A DNA stretch of 31,407 bases from an uncultured Clostridia bacterium (GCA_947632525.1 CANRPQ010000004.1:1-31407), one strand, 5' to 3'; shown: positions 1-9,403, numbered from the stretch's first letter. The notes: generated from the letters alone by a model not told the origin. Translations and numbers: made by a program.

Positions 1-1615
1 CAAGTTCAGTAACACCATAGCTTTTATCAGTATATTTATATAATGCATATCTAACTATATTCTCCAAATTTTGAGAACCTGCATCTTTTTGCAATAGGTA
101 GAAGAACATTTCTGCACCGCTAACTAAGTTGTATCCTGCACTTTCTTCAGCTTTTGAGTGTGGTATTTTAAATTTTACATCTAGTAATCCTACGAATGAT
201 TTTTTACCATCGCCTTTTTCACCTACTCTATTTGTAACCTGTTTTACTTCTTTTTGTTCATATTCAACTGTACTTCCGCTTGTAGTGATTGTTGTAATAT
301 CATTCGTTATCCATGTTCCACTGCCATCTGGCTCATCTTCGTTTATCTCTTCAGTATCATAGCTATTTTCTTCTATTTGCTTTTCATTTCCTTTTTCATA
401 AATTATTGTTTGCTCGCTAAACCATGTTTTTGCATAATTCACAACAGGTACTGGTGTAGTTGTTATAATCGTAGTAGTTGTTGTTTCCGTCTTTTCCTGA
501 GGATCTCCATAATTTGTTTCATTTGAGTATACTGTATAAGGATATTCTCTATTTGTATCCCATGCATCATAAGTTTGTCTTTCAACTTTTTCTATAGTTT
601 TAGTGTTAACAGTATAGTTTCGTTCTTCATTAGTAATACTAGTTGTCACTTTATCCATTAATGTTATTCTAATATCACTATCTTTTACTAAGTCTGCAAC
701 TGCTGATGCAAATTCTGGATTTTGTGTAATCATTGCTAAGTATAAAAAGAAATTCATTGACGTTGTATATTGTGATATTACGGATTTATAATCGATATGC
801 GTTAGTGTAACAACTGTTTCATCTTTAATAGTAGTGTTATCTTCGGTTATAATAGTTTTGGTAAAGGCTGGTATTACTAGCTTATTTTCACCATCAATAG
901 AAAAATATTTTTTCATACTAGTAGTATTACCTTTTGAAATCAATTCTTGCATATCATCATATTCAATATATTCTAATTTTGTAACATTACTTAAATCTGT
1001 GTCATTTTCGTTAACTCTTTGAACATAAACAGTTCCATAAGTTCCACCAGTAAGTTTATCAATCCAATTTGGTTTAGGATACAATGTTTGAGTAACAGCT
1101 TGTGCTTCGTAAAACTTCTTTATATATTTCTCTAATGCTTTTTTATTTCTATCTTGTATATCTGGGTCATCGTAATCTGCAGTATCCCCCATAAGGTGCA
1201 AATCATCTAAGCTTACCCCTGTACTTTCTATACTATCAATCATTCCTTTTATTGCATCTTCTGTTATGTTTATTGCTAAATTATTTTTTTTATCTGGTGT
1301 AAAAAAATCCCCAATGCTTTTTAGTACAGATTCTATACCATTTCCAACTGCATCAAATACTCCTAATACTACACATCCTACAACTATAATTAATATGATA
1401 GGTAATAATGCAGATATTATATTATGTATTATTAATTTTCTTCTAAATGTTTTATTTTTAGCTAAATTCACTGCATCTTTAGCTGCGCCTAGATAATTTC
1501 CGCTTGCAACATTTTTTGTTAAATTTGTTCCATCTTTTACTCCTTGTTGCAATTCTTGTGTTTGGTTTTGCTCTTGTTGCTCATCTTGTTCTTCAACACT
1601 ATTTTCTGGGTTCAT
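1..1615 (-). CDS. Membrane-anchored extracellular protein of the T4SS-like locus, C-terminus cut by window edge
   Basis: An open frame runs from an ATG at 1615 off the left edge, giving 538 visible residues and no stop. Residues 1-30 are Gln/Glu-rich and cytoplasmic, one strong membrane segment lies at about 61-87, and the rest is a Thr/Glu/Lys-rich, presumably extracellular region. The last visible part (around 495-538) is alpha-helical in character and reads SGAEMFFYLLQKDAG. The gene starts 17 bp after the preceding gene, behind an AAGGTGG-type ribosome site, so it is the next gene of the T4SS-like operon. Gram-positive T4SS loci usually encode a membrane-anchored cell-wall hydrolase (VirB1-like, NlpC/P60, CHAP or lysozyme-like) in this position. 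The catalytic domain would lie in the missing part, so that role is inference from context only. Confidence 0.6.
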   Translation of the reverse strand, partial: MNPENSVEEQDEQQEQNQTQELQQGVKDGTNLTKNVASGNYLGAAKDAVNLAKNKTFRRKLIIHNIISALLPIILIIVVGCVVLGVFDAVGNGIESVLKSIGDFFTPDKKNNLAINITEDAIKGMIDSIESTGVSLDDLHLMGDTADYDDPDIQDRNKKALEKYIKKFYEAQAVTQTLYPKPNWIDKLTGGTYGTVYVQRVNENDTDLSNVTKLEYIEYDDMQELISKGNTTSMKKYFSIDGENKLVIPAFTKTIITEDNTTIKDETVVTLTHIDYKSVISQYTTSMNFFLYLAMITQNPEFASAVADLVKDSDIRITLMDKVTTSITNEERNYTVNTKTIEKVERQTYDAWDTNREYPYTVYSNETNYGDPQEKTETTTTTIITTTPVPVVNYAKTWFSEQTIIYEKGNEKQIEENSYDTEEINEDEPDGSGTWITNDITTITTSGSTVEYEQKEVKQVTNRVGEKGDGKKSFVGLLDVKFKIPHSKAEESAGYNLVSGAEMFFYLLQKDAGSQNLENIVRYALYKYTDKSYGVTEL

Positions 1616-1632
1616 TGTATCACCACCTTGCC

Positions 1633-2589
1633 TCATATTTTTATGCTTATAATTTCACTTTCAATTTTTTCACTTCTATTATTTATGTAGTTATCATAAT
1701 TCAAAATAATCGAATTAAATTGCATATTTTTCACTTTTCTATCTACATTGTACATTTTGTTAAAGCTTAAATCTATATTACTTTGGTATTTTGATTTAAT
1801 GTTTAAAAAGTGTTGTGGTATTTCATAAATTAATGAACTATACGTAATATCATTTTCATCCACTAATTGTATATCTTGTTCGTTATTATCTTCACTTATT
1901 GAAATTGTATTTGCTGAATTATTTTTAATCGTAATGTTATATTTTTCATATGTTTTATATATTTTCCTGTTATGAATTGTAATTTCAATATCATTTTTAT
2001 TTAGTGTTTTATTTATTTCTTCATATGAAATAAAATTTTTTATATTTAATCTATTTTCGTTATTTTCCTTTATAATTGTTATGTAATCTTCTATATTGTT
2101 ACTTGTTGTGCTTTCGCCTGTTGCTAATAAATTATTTTCATAATATTTTATTTGGTAAGTATATTTTTCTTTATAAGTTGTCCATAATAATACATCATAT
2201 ATTTTGTTGGTATTAAATATTTTATTTACATAGTCTTGAATAAATAAATTTATATCGTTATTAAATATTTCTTTTTGGCATGATGTACTTAATATTTGAA
2301 ATGCTTCTTGATATTTTTTTTGGTTGCAGTATTCTACAAATTGTTTTATTATTTGTCCATTATTTTCTGCTGTTTCTTTAGAAATTTCTCCATTGTCCAT
2401 AATAACTTTTGTTGGATTAGCTTGTTCATCCGTTTTTGAATAACTTGAATTATTGGTCTCTTCTAGTCTTCTATTATTTGCTACAATTGTATTCATAAAA
2501 TGTACAATAAATATAGCAAAGGCTAACAATCCAATAATAGTTAATAGCTTCCTTTTATTTTCTCTGAAATATCTCATTAACTTTCTCAT
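1633..2589 (-). CDS. Bitopic membrane protein, possible VirB8/TcpC-like T4SS component
   Basis: A 318-residue protein with a basic N-terminus, one membrane segment at about 15-37 and an extracellular remainder. Residues 78-165 have the look of an NTF2-like fold: a helical FVEYCNQKKYQEAFQIL stretch followed by aromatic beta-strand segments, as in VirB8/TcpC proteins that assemble the Gram-positive T4SS. Residues 200-318 are beta-strand rich and recall DUF4352/Ig-like domains. The start at 2589 has GGAGG about 8 bases upstream. It sits between the VirB6-like and the wall-facing genes with only 17-26 bp gaps, so it is co-transcribed with the secretion locus. The topology and operon membership are seen in the sequence. 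The VirB8 assignment is inference from topology and position, without a clear diagnostic motif. Confidence 0.45.
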   Translation of the reverse strand: MRKLMRYFRENKRKLLTIIGLLAFAIFIVHFMNTIVANNRRLEETNNSSYSKTDEQANPTKVIMDNGEISKETAENNGQIIKQFVEYCNQKKYQEAFQILSTSCQKEIFNNDINLFIQDYVNKIFNTNKIYDVLLWTTYKEKYTYQIKYYENNLLATGESTTSNNIEDYITIIKENNENRLNIKNFISYEEINKTLNKNDIEITIHNRKIYKTYEKYNITIKNNSANTISISEDNNEQDIQLVDENDITYSSLIYEIPQHFLNIKSKYQSNIDLSFNKMYNVDRKVKNMQFNSIILNYDNYINNRSEKIESEIISIKI

Positions 2590-2615
2590 TATGTTAGCCT
2601 CCTTATTTTATTAAA

Positions 2616-5297
2616 TTATATTCCTTTAATTTTCTTTACTAATCTCATCATCTCTTTTGCATTTGCAATTGCTTCATCTTGTGATAGAGTTTTATTTTTA
2701 CTCTTAATTTGTTCAGCCCAGCTTTTAACTAAGTTTTCTCCTTTTTTACCAACTAATGCTTCTGGATTTTTTATTTTTTCTGCCATCTTTGCTGCAGAAG
2801 TTGCTTGTTGTCTAGCAAGTTCTCTTTTTTCTTCTTCTTCCATTTTTGAATTTGCTAAGTCTGCCATAATACTGTCTTCAACTTTCATTGCCTTACCAAT
2901 TTTTGAAGAATCTACCCCAGATACGGCATATTTCGCAGCTCTTGCTGTAGCTTCTTTTAATTCTTTGCCTTCTAGTTTTCCATCTGCATAGTCTTCATTT
3001 ATTTGTTGCATGAAACTTTGGTCTGCCTGTAATTCGCTTTCACGTCTATCAACTTGCCTTTCTAATCTAGTTCCACCATAATATCCATCTGCAAATCCTT
3101 GTATTACCGTATCGTTTATTGCTCTTCCTACTGAATCTACCGCTGCTGTTGTTCTATTTCCAAGAACAGTAGCACCTAATGTTGCTCCACCAAGTCCATA
3201 TGTAAGTACATCTTCTAAATTGTCTCCTGCTATACCTGCTGCTAATCCAACTACTGCAGTTGGTACTGCAGATGCAGCTCTTACTGCTATATGAGTAGCT
3301 CCTCTCATTGCTCCTATAGCTAATCCTTTTCCTTTTTGTTTTAGCCAATGTTTATTTCCTATAGTACTAGATGCTTTATTTTTTATTGATCTGCCTACAC
3401 CTGCAAATCCTGCTCCAACTCTACCTAAAGGTCTAGAAGGAATTGATTGCGTTTCTTGTTTATTTTGAGTATTAGGTGTATTTGTATCAAGTGCATCAGT
3501 AGTATCAGGTGAATCTGTAGTATCAGTCGTATGTAATTTATTAGATTCATGTGAAGTGGTAGTTGTATGTGAAGTATCCTGTGCAGTTGAAGTAGTAGGT
3601 GCATGTGAGGAAGATTGACTCGCTCCTAGCATGTTATTTATTTCATCTTCTCCATATCCACTATCTCTATATATTTGTCTAAGTTCTTCATTAGTATATT
3701 GCATGTCTGGAATTTGACCTGCATATGCGTCTCTTGCCATTGCCTCTCTTTCAGTTGGATCATATTCATCTGTTCCAAATCCTTCGTCATACGCATCTAG
3801 CATCCTTTGTGAAGCATTTTGACTCTCTCCCTGATTTGATGCACCATTGTTATGACCTGTAAATCCATCAACTCCACTTGGTGCATTAGGGTCTTGTAAT
3901 TGCCTATCTTTTTTTGTTCTAATATTATTTCCGCCTCTTCCACTACTTCCGCCTTTTCCACCATGGCGGTTAACAGTATTATTTAGCATTTTATAGGCTG
4001 CTGCTCCACCTGCCATACTAGCAAATGCTCCTAAAGTTCCTGCTGTTGAAGATTTTTCAAATCCAAAGAACTTTCTCAATATTTTTTCTGCTGGTGTTAT
4101 AAAAGCTAAAGCTACAATAGCATAAATTGGATTTTTTGATGCAAGTTCCATGGCAGAAGTTATAAATACTGTATAAATAATTAAGTGAAATGGCTGTAAT
4201 AAAGCATTAAATATATATTCTCTTAACCAACTATTAAATGCCTGTGCTTTTCCATCATTTATTTTATCAATTGGGTATGTAAGTGCTACAAGTGGTGCTA
4301 TTAATGTTAGAAATGCCATGTTAATTACCCTTCTTAGATATGTAAATGTAAACATACATGTATATATAACTAGAGCTCCATATATAATTGTATATGATAA
4401 TTTTGTACCTCCGTCTTTTAAGCTTGTTTGAAATCTGGCTAAACCGGTTAAATTAGTATTAAATTTTACCTTTACTGGTGCATTTTCTCCTTTACCATCT
4501 TTTACAATAACTGGAATTGTATTAACTGTTTTCGAACTTCCATTAATAGCATTTGTAATTTCTTGTGTAATAGTAATAGTAAAAGACATTATATAATGTA
4601 AACTGAATAATAAGCACATAGCAACTAGCCAATCCAACATTAGTTGTTTATATTTAGCTTTATCAGATGCTGTACTACTAATTACCATTCTTATTCCAAC
4701 ATATACTAATATTATCATTAATCCTACAACAGCCAAATTTCTTAATGTTACATACCATGTTGCAATTGTGTTATGTAATTGGGAAGCTACTGATCTATTA
4801 TTCATATCATCAGTTCCCCAGTCCTTAGGCTGTATAAAGTTGATATCTAATGCAGGAATCATTCCGGCAAAAATAGAATCTGGAGTATATTTTGCTACTG
4901 GGATAGCAATACTATCGCGAATATTAAAAAGGTCGATCCCCTCTTCATCAATGTCATCTACATTAAAATTATATGCCTTTATTCCAGTATCGTTATAGTT
5001 TATTTCAGGATAATCGTTAAATTTTTCTGTATTGCTATCATATTTATTTGATGATACTAAAAAAGCTTGTAATATACTGCCACTACCTGTAAAAAAATTA
5101 CCATCTACTAAAAACATTTGTAATCCACTACATATTACATCTCCTAAAAGTGTGACAAACGCTGTGGTTGGTTTTAGTAAAACTCCTCCTACATCGGCTT
5201 GAGAATAATTTGGTATTATGAAATTAAATATTAACATAATTACAATAGTTACTAATATCTTTTGTATAGTTTTTTTACTATTAATTAGTTTTTTCAT
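2616..5297 (-). CDS. VirB6/TrbL-like polytopic T4SS membrane protein
   Basis: An 893-residue protein. It has an N-terminal signal-like hydrophobic segment (about 12-33), then membrane segments at about 183-206, 219-243, 300-340, 362-388 and 392-412, the usual VirB6/TrbL core. After residue 430 comes a Gly/Asn-rich linker, a Ser/Thr-rich low-complexity stretch (about 560-625), a second Gly/Ala-rich hydrophobic patch (about 655-720) and a charged helical tail (about 740-893) with coiled-coil character. VirB6-type proteins form the inner-membrane channel of type IV secretion and conjugation systems. This one is about twice the classical length of about 300-400, as is common in Gram-positive systems with long tails. 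The ribosome site is AAGGGGG just before the ATG, 9 bp after virB4. Family assignment rests on topology and neighbours. Confidence 0.7.
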   Translation of the reverse strand: MKKLINSKKTIQKILVTIVIMLIFNFIIPNYSQADVGGVLLKPTTAFVTLLGDVICSGLQMFLVDGNFFTGSGSILQAFLVSSNKYDSNTEKFNDYPEINYNDTGIKAYNFNVDDIDEEGIDLFNIRDSIAIPVAKYTPDSIFAGMIPALDINFIQPKDWGTDDMNNRSVASQLHNTIATWYVTLRNLAVVGLMIILVYVGIRMVISSTASDKAKYKQLMLDWLVAMCLLFSLHYIMSFTITITQEITNAINGSSKTVNTIPVIVKDGKGENAPVKVKFNTNLTGLARFQTSLKDGGTKLSYTIIYGALVIYTCMFTFTYLRRVINMAFLTLIAPLVALTYPIDKINDGKAQAFNSWLREYIFNALLQPFHLIIYTVFITSAMELASKNPIYAIVALAFITPAEKILRKFFGFEKSSTAGTLGAFASMAGGAAAYKMLNNTVNRHGGKGGSSGRGGNNIRTKKDRQLQDPNAPSGVDGFTGHNNGASNQGESQNASQRMLDAYDEGFGTDEYDPTEREAMARDAYAGQIPDMQYTNEELRQIYRDSGYGEDEINNMLGASQSSSHAPTTSTAQDTSHTTTTSHESNKLHTTDTTDSPDTTDALDTNTPNTQNKQETQSIPSRPLGRVGAGFAGVGRSIKNKASSTIGNKHWLKQKGKGLAIGAMRGATHIAVRAASAVPTAVVGLAAGIAGDNLEDVLTYGLGGATLGATVLGNRTTAAVDSVGRAINDTVIQGFADGYYGGTRLERQVDRRESELQADQSFMQQINEDYADGKLEGKELKEATARAAKYAVSGVDSSKIGKAMKVEDSIMADLANSKMEEEEKRELARQQATSAAKMAEKIKNPEALVGKKGENLVKSWAEQIKSKNKTLSQDEAIANAKEMMRLVKKIKGI

Positions 5298-5306
5298 AAC
5301 TCCCCC

Positions 5307-7289
5307 TTAAAAATGTATTGCTTGCTTATTTTTACCTTTGTTTACTAGTTTATTTAGGTTTGTTTCTACAAACTCAAACTCTTTTGCAGTTGGTTTTATT
5401 TGAATTATTGCACTATCTGCACCTACTTTTAATAGCCCTTCTCCTTTTAAACAAGTTACTAAGAAGTTTGATTCTCCTTCACTTAGTTTAAATACCTCTT
5501 TTAAATATTGTATTTCTGATTTATCTTGTGCTAAGAATAATTTTGTATCTGATGATGTTAATACTGCTTGTGCCTCTGGTTTCTCATAGAAGTCTTGGAA
5601 CCTTTGGGAAATTATTGCTAAAGATACATTTCTTTTTCTGGCACGTCTTGCCATTGTATTTAAGAAATCTACGGCTTCAGGGTATGGTAAAAGCATCCAT
5701 GCCTCGTCTACAATTACCCTTTTCTTTGATGCTCTATTTTTATCTTCACTATTTTTCTTAACGTACTTTTCCCAAATCCATGCTAACAAAATTTGTTGTG
5801 CTAAAGGTCTTGCAAATCTTTCTTCTAGTTGTGAAATATCTAGATTTATGAATAATGTTCCATCTAATAAATCGAATGTAGATTGTCCATCAAAATATGC
5901 CATTTGTCCGTCATACTCTCTAATATATTGTTTCATAACTTTTAGTAAATAGCTGTAATGAAAATTATAATCTGCATTTTTATTATCTTCTGCCTTTTTC
6001 TCAATTCTTTTATACCAAGAACCAATTGTTGGCATTTCCTTCTTTTCTCTTCCTAACATATTGCCATCCATGTGGTCAGATGCTGCATCATATAGACTAT
6101 TTGGGTCACTATTTATACCATGTGCAGCATATTCTTCTGCAACTGATTCAGCTATAATTTGTTTTGTAAGTTCATTTACTTCTTGGCTTCTTGTACTACC
6201 TCTTGCCATAGTAAGTAAAGCTTGTGTTACGTCCTCTATTTTGTTTTCTACATTAAGAACTAATCTTTCTTTACCTGTAATTTCATCTTTTATTACTTCA
6301 GTTTCAATATCAAATATATTGATAACAGTTTTAGATGTTGGAGATAAAACTACATTTACTCCACCTAAGCTTTCTGCTACAATGCTATACTCACCTTCAG
6401 CATCTAATGCTAAGCTTTGAATTCCCATTAGTACTGCTGAACGAGAAATTAATGTTTTCATTGTTACTGATTTACCAGCACCAGATTTAGCAAATATAAC
6501 CATGTTGTAGTTAGTTAATGAATTGTGGAAATTATCAAATAAAATTGGTACTCCGGTTTGTTTATTAATTCCTAGTGGTATGCCTGTAGGATGTCCAACT
6601 TCTGAAGTTGTAAATGGAAATACTGTTCCCATAGAACGTCTATCAAAAGTATGAATTTTTTTAACTTTATCATCCATTAATGGAAGGTTTGATTTAAATG
6701 CTTCTTCTTGCATTCCCCATGCGCTTTTTACATTAACCAATGATTTTGACATTTCTGTTGCTAATAATTTGGTATATTTATCTAGGTCTTCTAGGCTGTA
6801 AGCAAATAATGTTGCTACAATAGAAGCCTCATATAATTTGTTAAAGCCTGCTGCAATTTCATCTCTTAGTTGTTCTGCTTCTAATCTTTTTTGTCCTAAA
6901 GTACTTTCTCTGTTGATATTTCCTCTATCTGCGGCTACAATTCTTTCTGTTTCTAGTTCGTTAATAACTCTATTAAGTTCATTTTGTGATCTAGATTCTT
7001 GAATTGGATTTATGTAAATAGATGTGTTTATATCTCCAAATAGATACATATCTCTAAATAACTCTGGGAAAGTACACATTCTAGGTAAAGCAGATACAAA
7101 GAAACTTCTTGCATATCTTGTTACATTAGAAATAATTTCTAAATGGTCTATATTGCTTGCATCTATTCCAGATGGCGCAATTAATTCTTTTATGGTTTTC
7201 TTTTTTAATATTTTTAGTTCATCAGGTTTTGTATAGTCATTATGCTGATTTTGCATTTCTAACTCTCTTTCCTTTTTTTTCTTGCTCAT
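5307..7289 (-). CDS. virB4: VirB4-family T4SS ATPase
   Basis: A 660-residue AAA+ ATPase that powers assembly and substrate transport of type IV secretion systems at the membrane. Walker A is at 268-275 (KSGAGKSV), Walker B at 524-529 (RVIVDE, followed by AWMLLP), and a sensor-like stretch LAIISQRFQDF lies at 557-567. The N-terminal 50-230 region (RSFFVSALPRM, AWGMQEEAFKSNLPL) is typical of Gram-positive VirB4 proteins such as the clostridial CD1110-like family. The start at 7289 has GGAGG 11 bases upstream and overlaps the end of the preceding gene by 50 bp in another frame, which suggests translational coupling. At 660 residues it is shorter than many VirB4 proteins (about 800). The upstream gene may supply the missing N-terminal TraC-type region. 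Confidence 0.93.
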   Translation of the reverse strand: MSKKKKERELEMQNQHNDYTKPDELKILKKKTIKELIAPSGIDASNIDHLEIISNVTRYARSFFVSALPRMCTFPELFRDMYLFGDINTSIYINPIQESRSQNELNRVINELETERIVAADRGNINRESTLGQKRLEAEQLRDEIAAGFNKLYEASIVATLFAYSLEDLDKYTKLLATEMSKSLVNVKSAWGMQEEAFKSNLPLMDDKVKKIHTFDRRSMGTVFPFTTSEVGHPTGIPLGINKQTGVPILFDNFHNSLTNYNMVIFAKSGAGKSVTMKTLISRSAVLMGIQSLALDAEGEYSIVAESLGGVNVVLSPTSKTVINIFDIETEVIKDEITGKERLVLNVENKIEDVTQALLTMARGSTRSQEVNELTKQIIAESVAEEYAAHGINSDPNSLYDAASDHMDGNMLGREKKEMPTIGSWYKRIEKKAEDNKNADYNFHYSYLLKVMKQYIREYDGQMAYFDGQSTFDLLDGTLFINLDISQLEERFARPLAQQILLAWIWEKYVKKNSEDKNRASKKRVIVDEAWMLLPYPEAVDFLNTMARRARKRNVSLAIISQRFQDFYEKPEAQAVLTSSDTKLFLAQDKSEIQYLKEVFKLSEGESNFLVTCLKGEGLLKVGADSAIIQIKPTAKEFEFVETNLNKLVNKGKNKQAIHF

Positions 7290-8496
7290 CTAATTGAGTA
7301 CCTCCTTCTTCAGTATTTTTTTCTTGTGTATCTTCTTTTCTTGGTCTTCCTCTTCTTTTTCTTTTTTCGGTATCTTCTTGTATTTTTTGAGTAGCATTAG
7401 TTGCTATATCTTCTCCTACAATATATTTGTTTTGTTCAATAATTAGCTTTGCCATTTGATCTATTAAATCGTCCATACTTTCTTCTTTTCTTTCTAATGC
7501 TCTTTGTTTTTCAGATTTGGCTTCAATTACTTTTTGATTTGCTTTTTCGAATGCTTCTTTTTCAATTTTGTTGTCTAAGGCTTTCATTTTCTTGTCAATA
7601 ACATCTGGTGCTGTAGAATATAACTCGTTGTATCCAGCTTCAATTGCTCTATCTATTCCATAGACTTCTGCATCATCTCTGTTATATGCAACATATAATA
7701 AATCAACTAATTCATTAGAATTTAAAACTTTTCCGTTTACACCACATGCAGCTAAAGTTCCAATAATAGATTGTGCTCTAGTATATAATTCTGAAAAAGC
7801 TAAGTTTTTAATTTCAAGTTTGTCAAAATTAGTTTCTCCTAATTCATCTGGATAGTATGGAATAATTATGTAATATTTTTGATTCAACACATTTTTATTT
7901 AAACTCATTTTTTCAGTTGTATAAATAACATCTTTTCCATATTCATATAAATTAGTTGTTTTAGTCAATTCATAAAAGGCTGCATCTAATTCTCCTTGAG
8001 AGTATTTTCCTGAATTTACCATTCTGTTATATTTTTGTTTTTCTTTTTCTAATTCGTCTTCTATTTCCTTCATTTTGTCACGGTAGGTTTGAATACTTCC
8101 TTCTAGATTAATTGTTCTCGTTTGTGTATAAATTTGAATTGGATATCTTAAGGTATTTAAAAATTGAATAAATCCTTCTTCTACACCATTTTTTTCTACT
8201 TCTGACATTAAGTCGTAGTTAACACCTTGGCATTCAACTACCATAATATATTTACTGCCATTTTTAGTAGCTATCATATTATCTTCAATTTTATCAAATT
8301 CCATAAAATCAAAAACTGATTCTACTGAATAACTTTTTGTTGTTTTTGTACTGCTAGTTTTTTGATTTGATTGTTCATTTATTGTATCATCTTTTTTCTT
8401 ACTTTTTGACTTAAAGTATAAAATACAAAGAACTCCCAATAATATCATCATTGAAATTAAAATAATTGTTAATACTAATGTTATTGTGTTAATCAT
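7240..8496 (-). CDS. Membrane-anchored TraC-N/VirB4 N-terminal-like protein of the T4SS locus
   Basis: A 418-residue protein with one membrane segment at about 4-28, a Lys/Ser linker, and a cytoplasmic domain from about 58 to 300. The stretch GFIQFLNTLRYPIQIYTQTR (107-126) resembles the N-terminal domain of TraC/VirB4-type ATPases. Residues 130-170 look coiled-coil. The tail (about 300-418) is highly charged and holds KRRGRPRK, an AT-hook-like basic motif. No Walker motifs are present, so it is not itself an ATPase. It overlaps PrgI by 8 bp (ATGATTAA) and VirB4 by 50 bp, with AAGGAGG 9 bases before the ATG. The order PrgI - TraC-like - VirB4 recurs in T4SS loci of Firmicutes and candidate-phyla bacteria. 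Role inferred: VirB4 partner or membrane tether. Confidence 0.6.
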   Translation of the reverse strand: MINTITLVLTIILISMMILLGVLCILYFKSKSKKKDDTINEQSNQKTSSTKTTKSYSVESVFDFMEFDKIEDNMIATKNGSKYIMVVECQGVNYDLMSEVEKNGVEEGFIQFLNTLRYPIQIYTQTRTINLEGSIQTYRDKMKEIEDELEKEKQKYNRMVNSGKYSQGELDAAFYELTKTTNLYEYGKDVIYTTEKMSLNKNVLNQKYYIIIPYYPDELGETNFDKLEIKNLAFSELYTRAQSIIGTLAACGVNGKVLNSNELVDLLYVAYNRDDAEVYGIDRAIEAGYNELYSTAPDVIDKKMKALDNKIEKEAFEKANQKVIEAKSEKQRALERKEESMDDLIDQMAKLIIEQNKYIVGEDIATNATQKIQEDTEKRKRRGRPRKEDTQEKNTEEGGTQLDEQEKKGKRVRNAKSA

Positions 8497-8833
8497 TATT
8501 TTTTTCCTCCTTGTATACGTATACTTTTTTTCCTTTTAGTTTAAATTTTATTGCTCTTTTAATTATATCATCAATATTTTCTCCGCCCGTTTTCTTTGAA
8601 AACTCAAATTTTCCCATTTCTGGCATTTTAATAGTTCCAATTAAAAAACCAATTAAAGCAAATAGCGCTACAATAATAATTCCTACTATTTTCATATTTA
8701 ACATTGAGAATATAAAATAAAATAATAATCCTACTCCTGCTGATGCTACAGTATATATTAAGCTTTTCGTAGTAAATATAAATAAAATTCTATTTTCTCC
8801 TTTTACATTTCTGGGTAAATAATATGTGCCCAT
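8489..8833 (-). CDS. PrgI-family (VirB3-like) T4SS membrane protein
   Basis: A 114-residue protein. It starts with the family-typical YLPRNVKGENRILF segment, has two membrane helices at about 24-46 and 49-67, and ends in a basic tail (KFKLKGKKVYVYKEEK). PrgI-like proteins are the Gram-positive counterpart of VirB3 and sit in the membrane next to VirB4. AAAGGAGG lies 11 bases before the ATG. It is the first gene after the pilin terminator at 8943-8971 and overlaps the next gene by 8 bp, so PrgI, the TraC-like protein and VirB4 are translated as a coupled block. Length and motif fit the family well. Confidence 0.85.
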   Translation of the reverse strand: MGTYYLPRNVKGENRILFIFTTKSLIYTVASAGVGLLFYFIFSMLNMKIVGIIIVALFALIGFLIGTIKMPEMGKFEFSKKTGGENIDDIIKRAIKFKLKGKKVYVYKEEKNND

Positions 8834-8942
8834 AGATTGCTTGTCCTCCTTTGTTTTTATAATTCATTTGTATTGTTTCATAAATCCATTTATACTTAAT
8901 ATATATTATAGCAAATAATATCGAAAAATGTAACTAAAAAAC

Positions 8943-8971
8943 AAAAAAAAGTGCACTTTTTGTGCACTTTT
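8943..8971 (-). terminator. Rho-independent terminator after the pilin genes
   Basis: A perfect 10-bp stem AAAAGTGCAC / GTGCACTTTT with a 5-base loop, followed on the minus strand by a run of T. It lies 40 bp after the last pilin stop and before PrgI. It probably lowers expression of the machinery genes relative to the pilins through partial read-through, although a separate PrgI promoter is not excluded. Confidence 0.8.
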
Positions 8972-9013
8972 AATATGTTTGTAATATGTTTGTAATGTAT
9001 TTGTAATATTTTA
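8971..9013 (-). repeat. 11-bp tandem repeat, about four copies, at the end of the third pilin gene
   Basis: The unit TAATATGTTTG occurs at 8971-8981 and 8982-8992, then as variant TAATGTATTTG at 8993-9003 and a partial TAATATTTTA at 9004-9013. The array spans from the pilin stop codon to the terminator stem, so it lies in the 3' untranslated part of the pilin mRNA. Confidence 0.8.
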
Positions 9014-9403
9014 ATTAGTGCTAATATTATTTGCAAATCCTACTGCTATTTTTGCAATAGCTGAAGCTCCGAAAACTAAAATAGCACCAACTAGGTATGG
9101 TATCATACTCTTTTTATAATCGGCTTTTTCAGATGCACTACCAATCATATATTTAATACCTAGAATTACTAATACGATAACAGATGCAACAACTCCTACT
9201 GTTGTTATAACATTAACAATTGTTCCACCTACTTTAGCAATATCAGTGCTAGCTGGGGTTTCACCTGAAGATGACATAGTTGAAAATATGGTATTTGCAT
9301 CAACTGCTGCTGATACGGTATTACTAAATATTGATACTAACACTAAAATCATTAATATTGTGTATGTAACTTTGATTAATTTTGCACATTTTGCTTTGCT
9401 CAT
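9011..9403 (-). CDS. VirB2/T4SS-pilin-like protein, paralogue 3
   Basis: A 130-residue protein with a signal peptide (residues 1 to about 33, ending near NTVSAAVDA), a short extracellular loop, and two membrane helices at about 62-87 and 98-123 joined by the hallmark GIKYMIGSASEKADYKKSM loop. This is the pattern of the Gram-positive T4SS pilin (TrbC/VirB2-like) family, whose members build the conjugative or secretion pilus. It is the last of three tandem pilin-like genes and the most canonical in length and loop. The tandem-repeat 3' end and terminator follow directly. A strong ribosome site (AGGAGGAAAAAAT) precedes the ATG. Confidence 0.8.
   Translation of the reverse strand: MSKAKCAKLIKVTYTILMILVLVSIFSNTVSAAVDANTIFSTMSSSGETPASTDIAKVGGTIVNVITTVGVVASVIVLVILGIKYMIGSASEKADYKKSMIPYLVGAILVFGASAIAKIAVGFANNISTN

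Noticed and set aside
129..1770. Plus-strand frames of 60-90 codons at the left end
   Set aside because: They are antisense to the continuous minus-strand gene and have Ser/Phe-rich shadow composition without ribosome sites.
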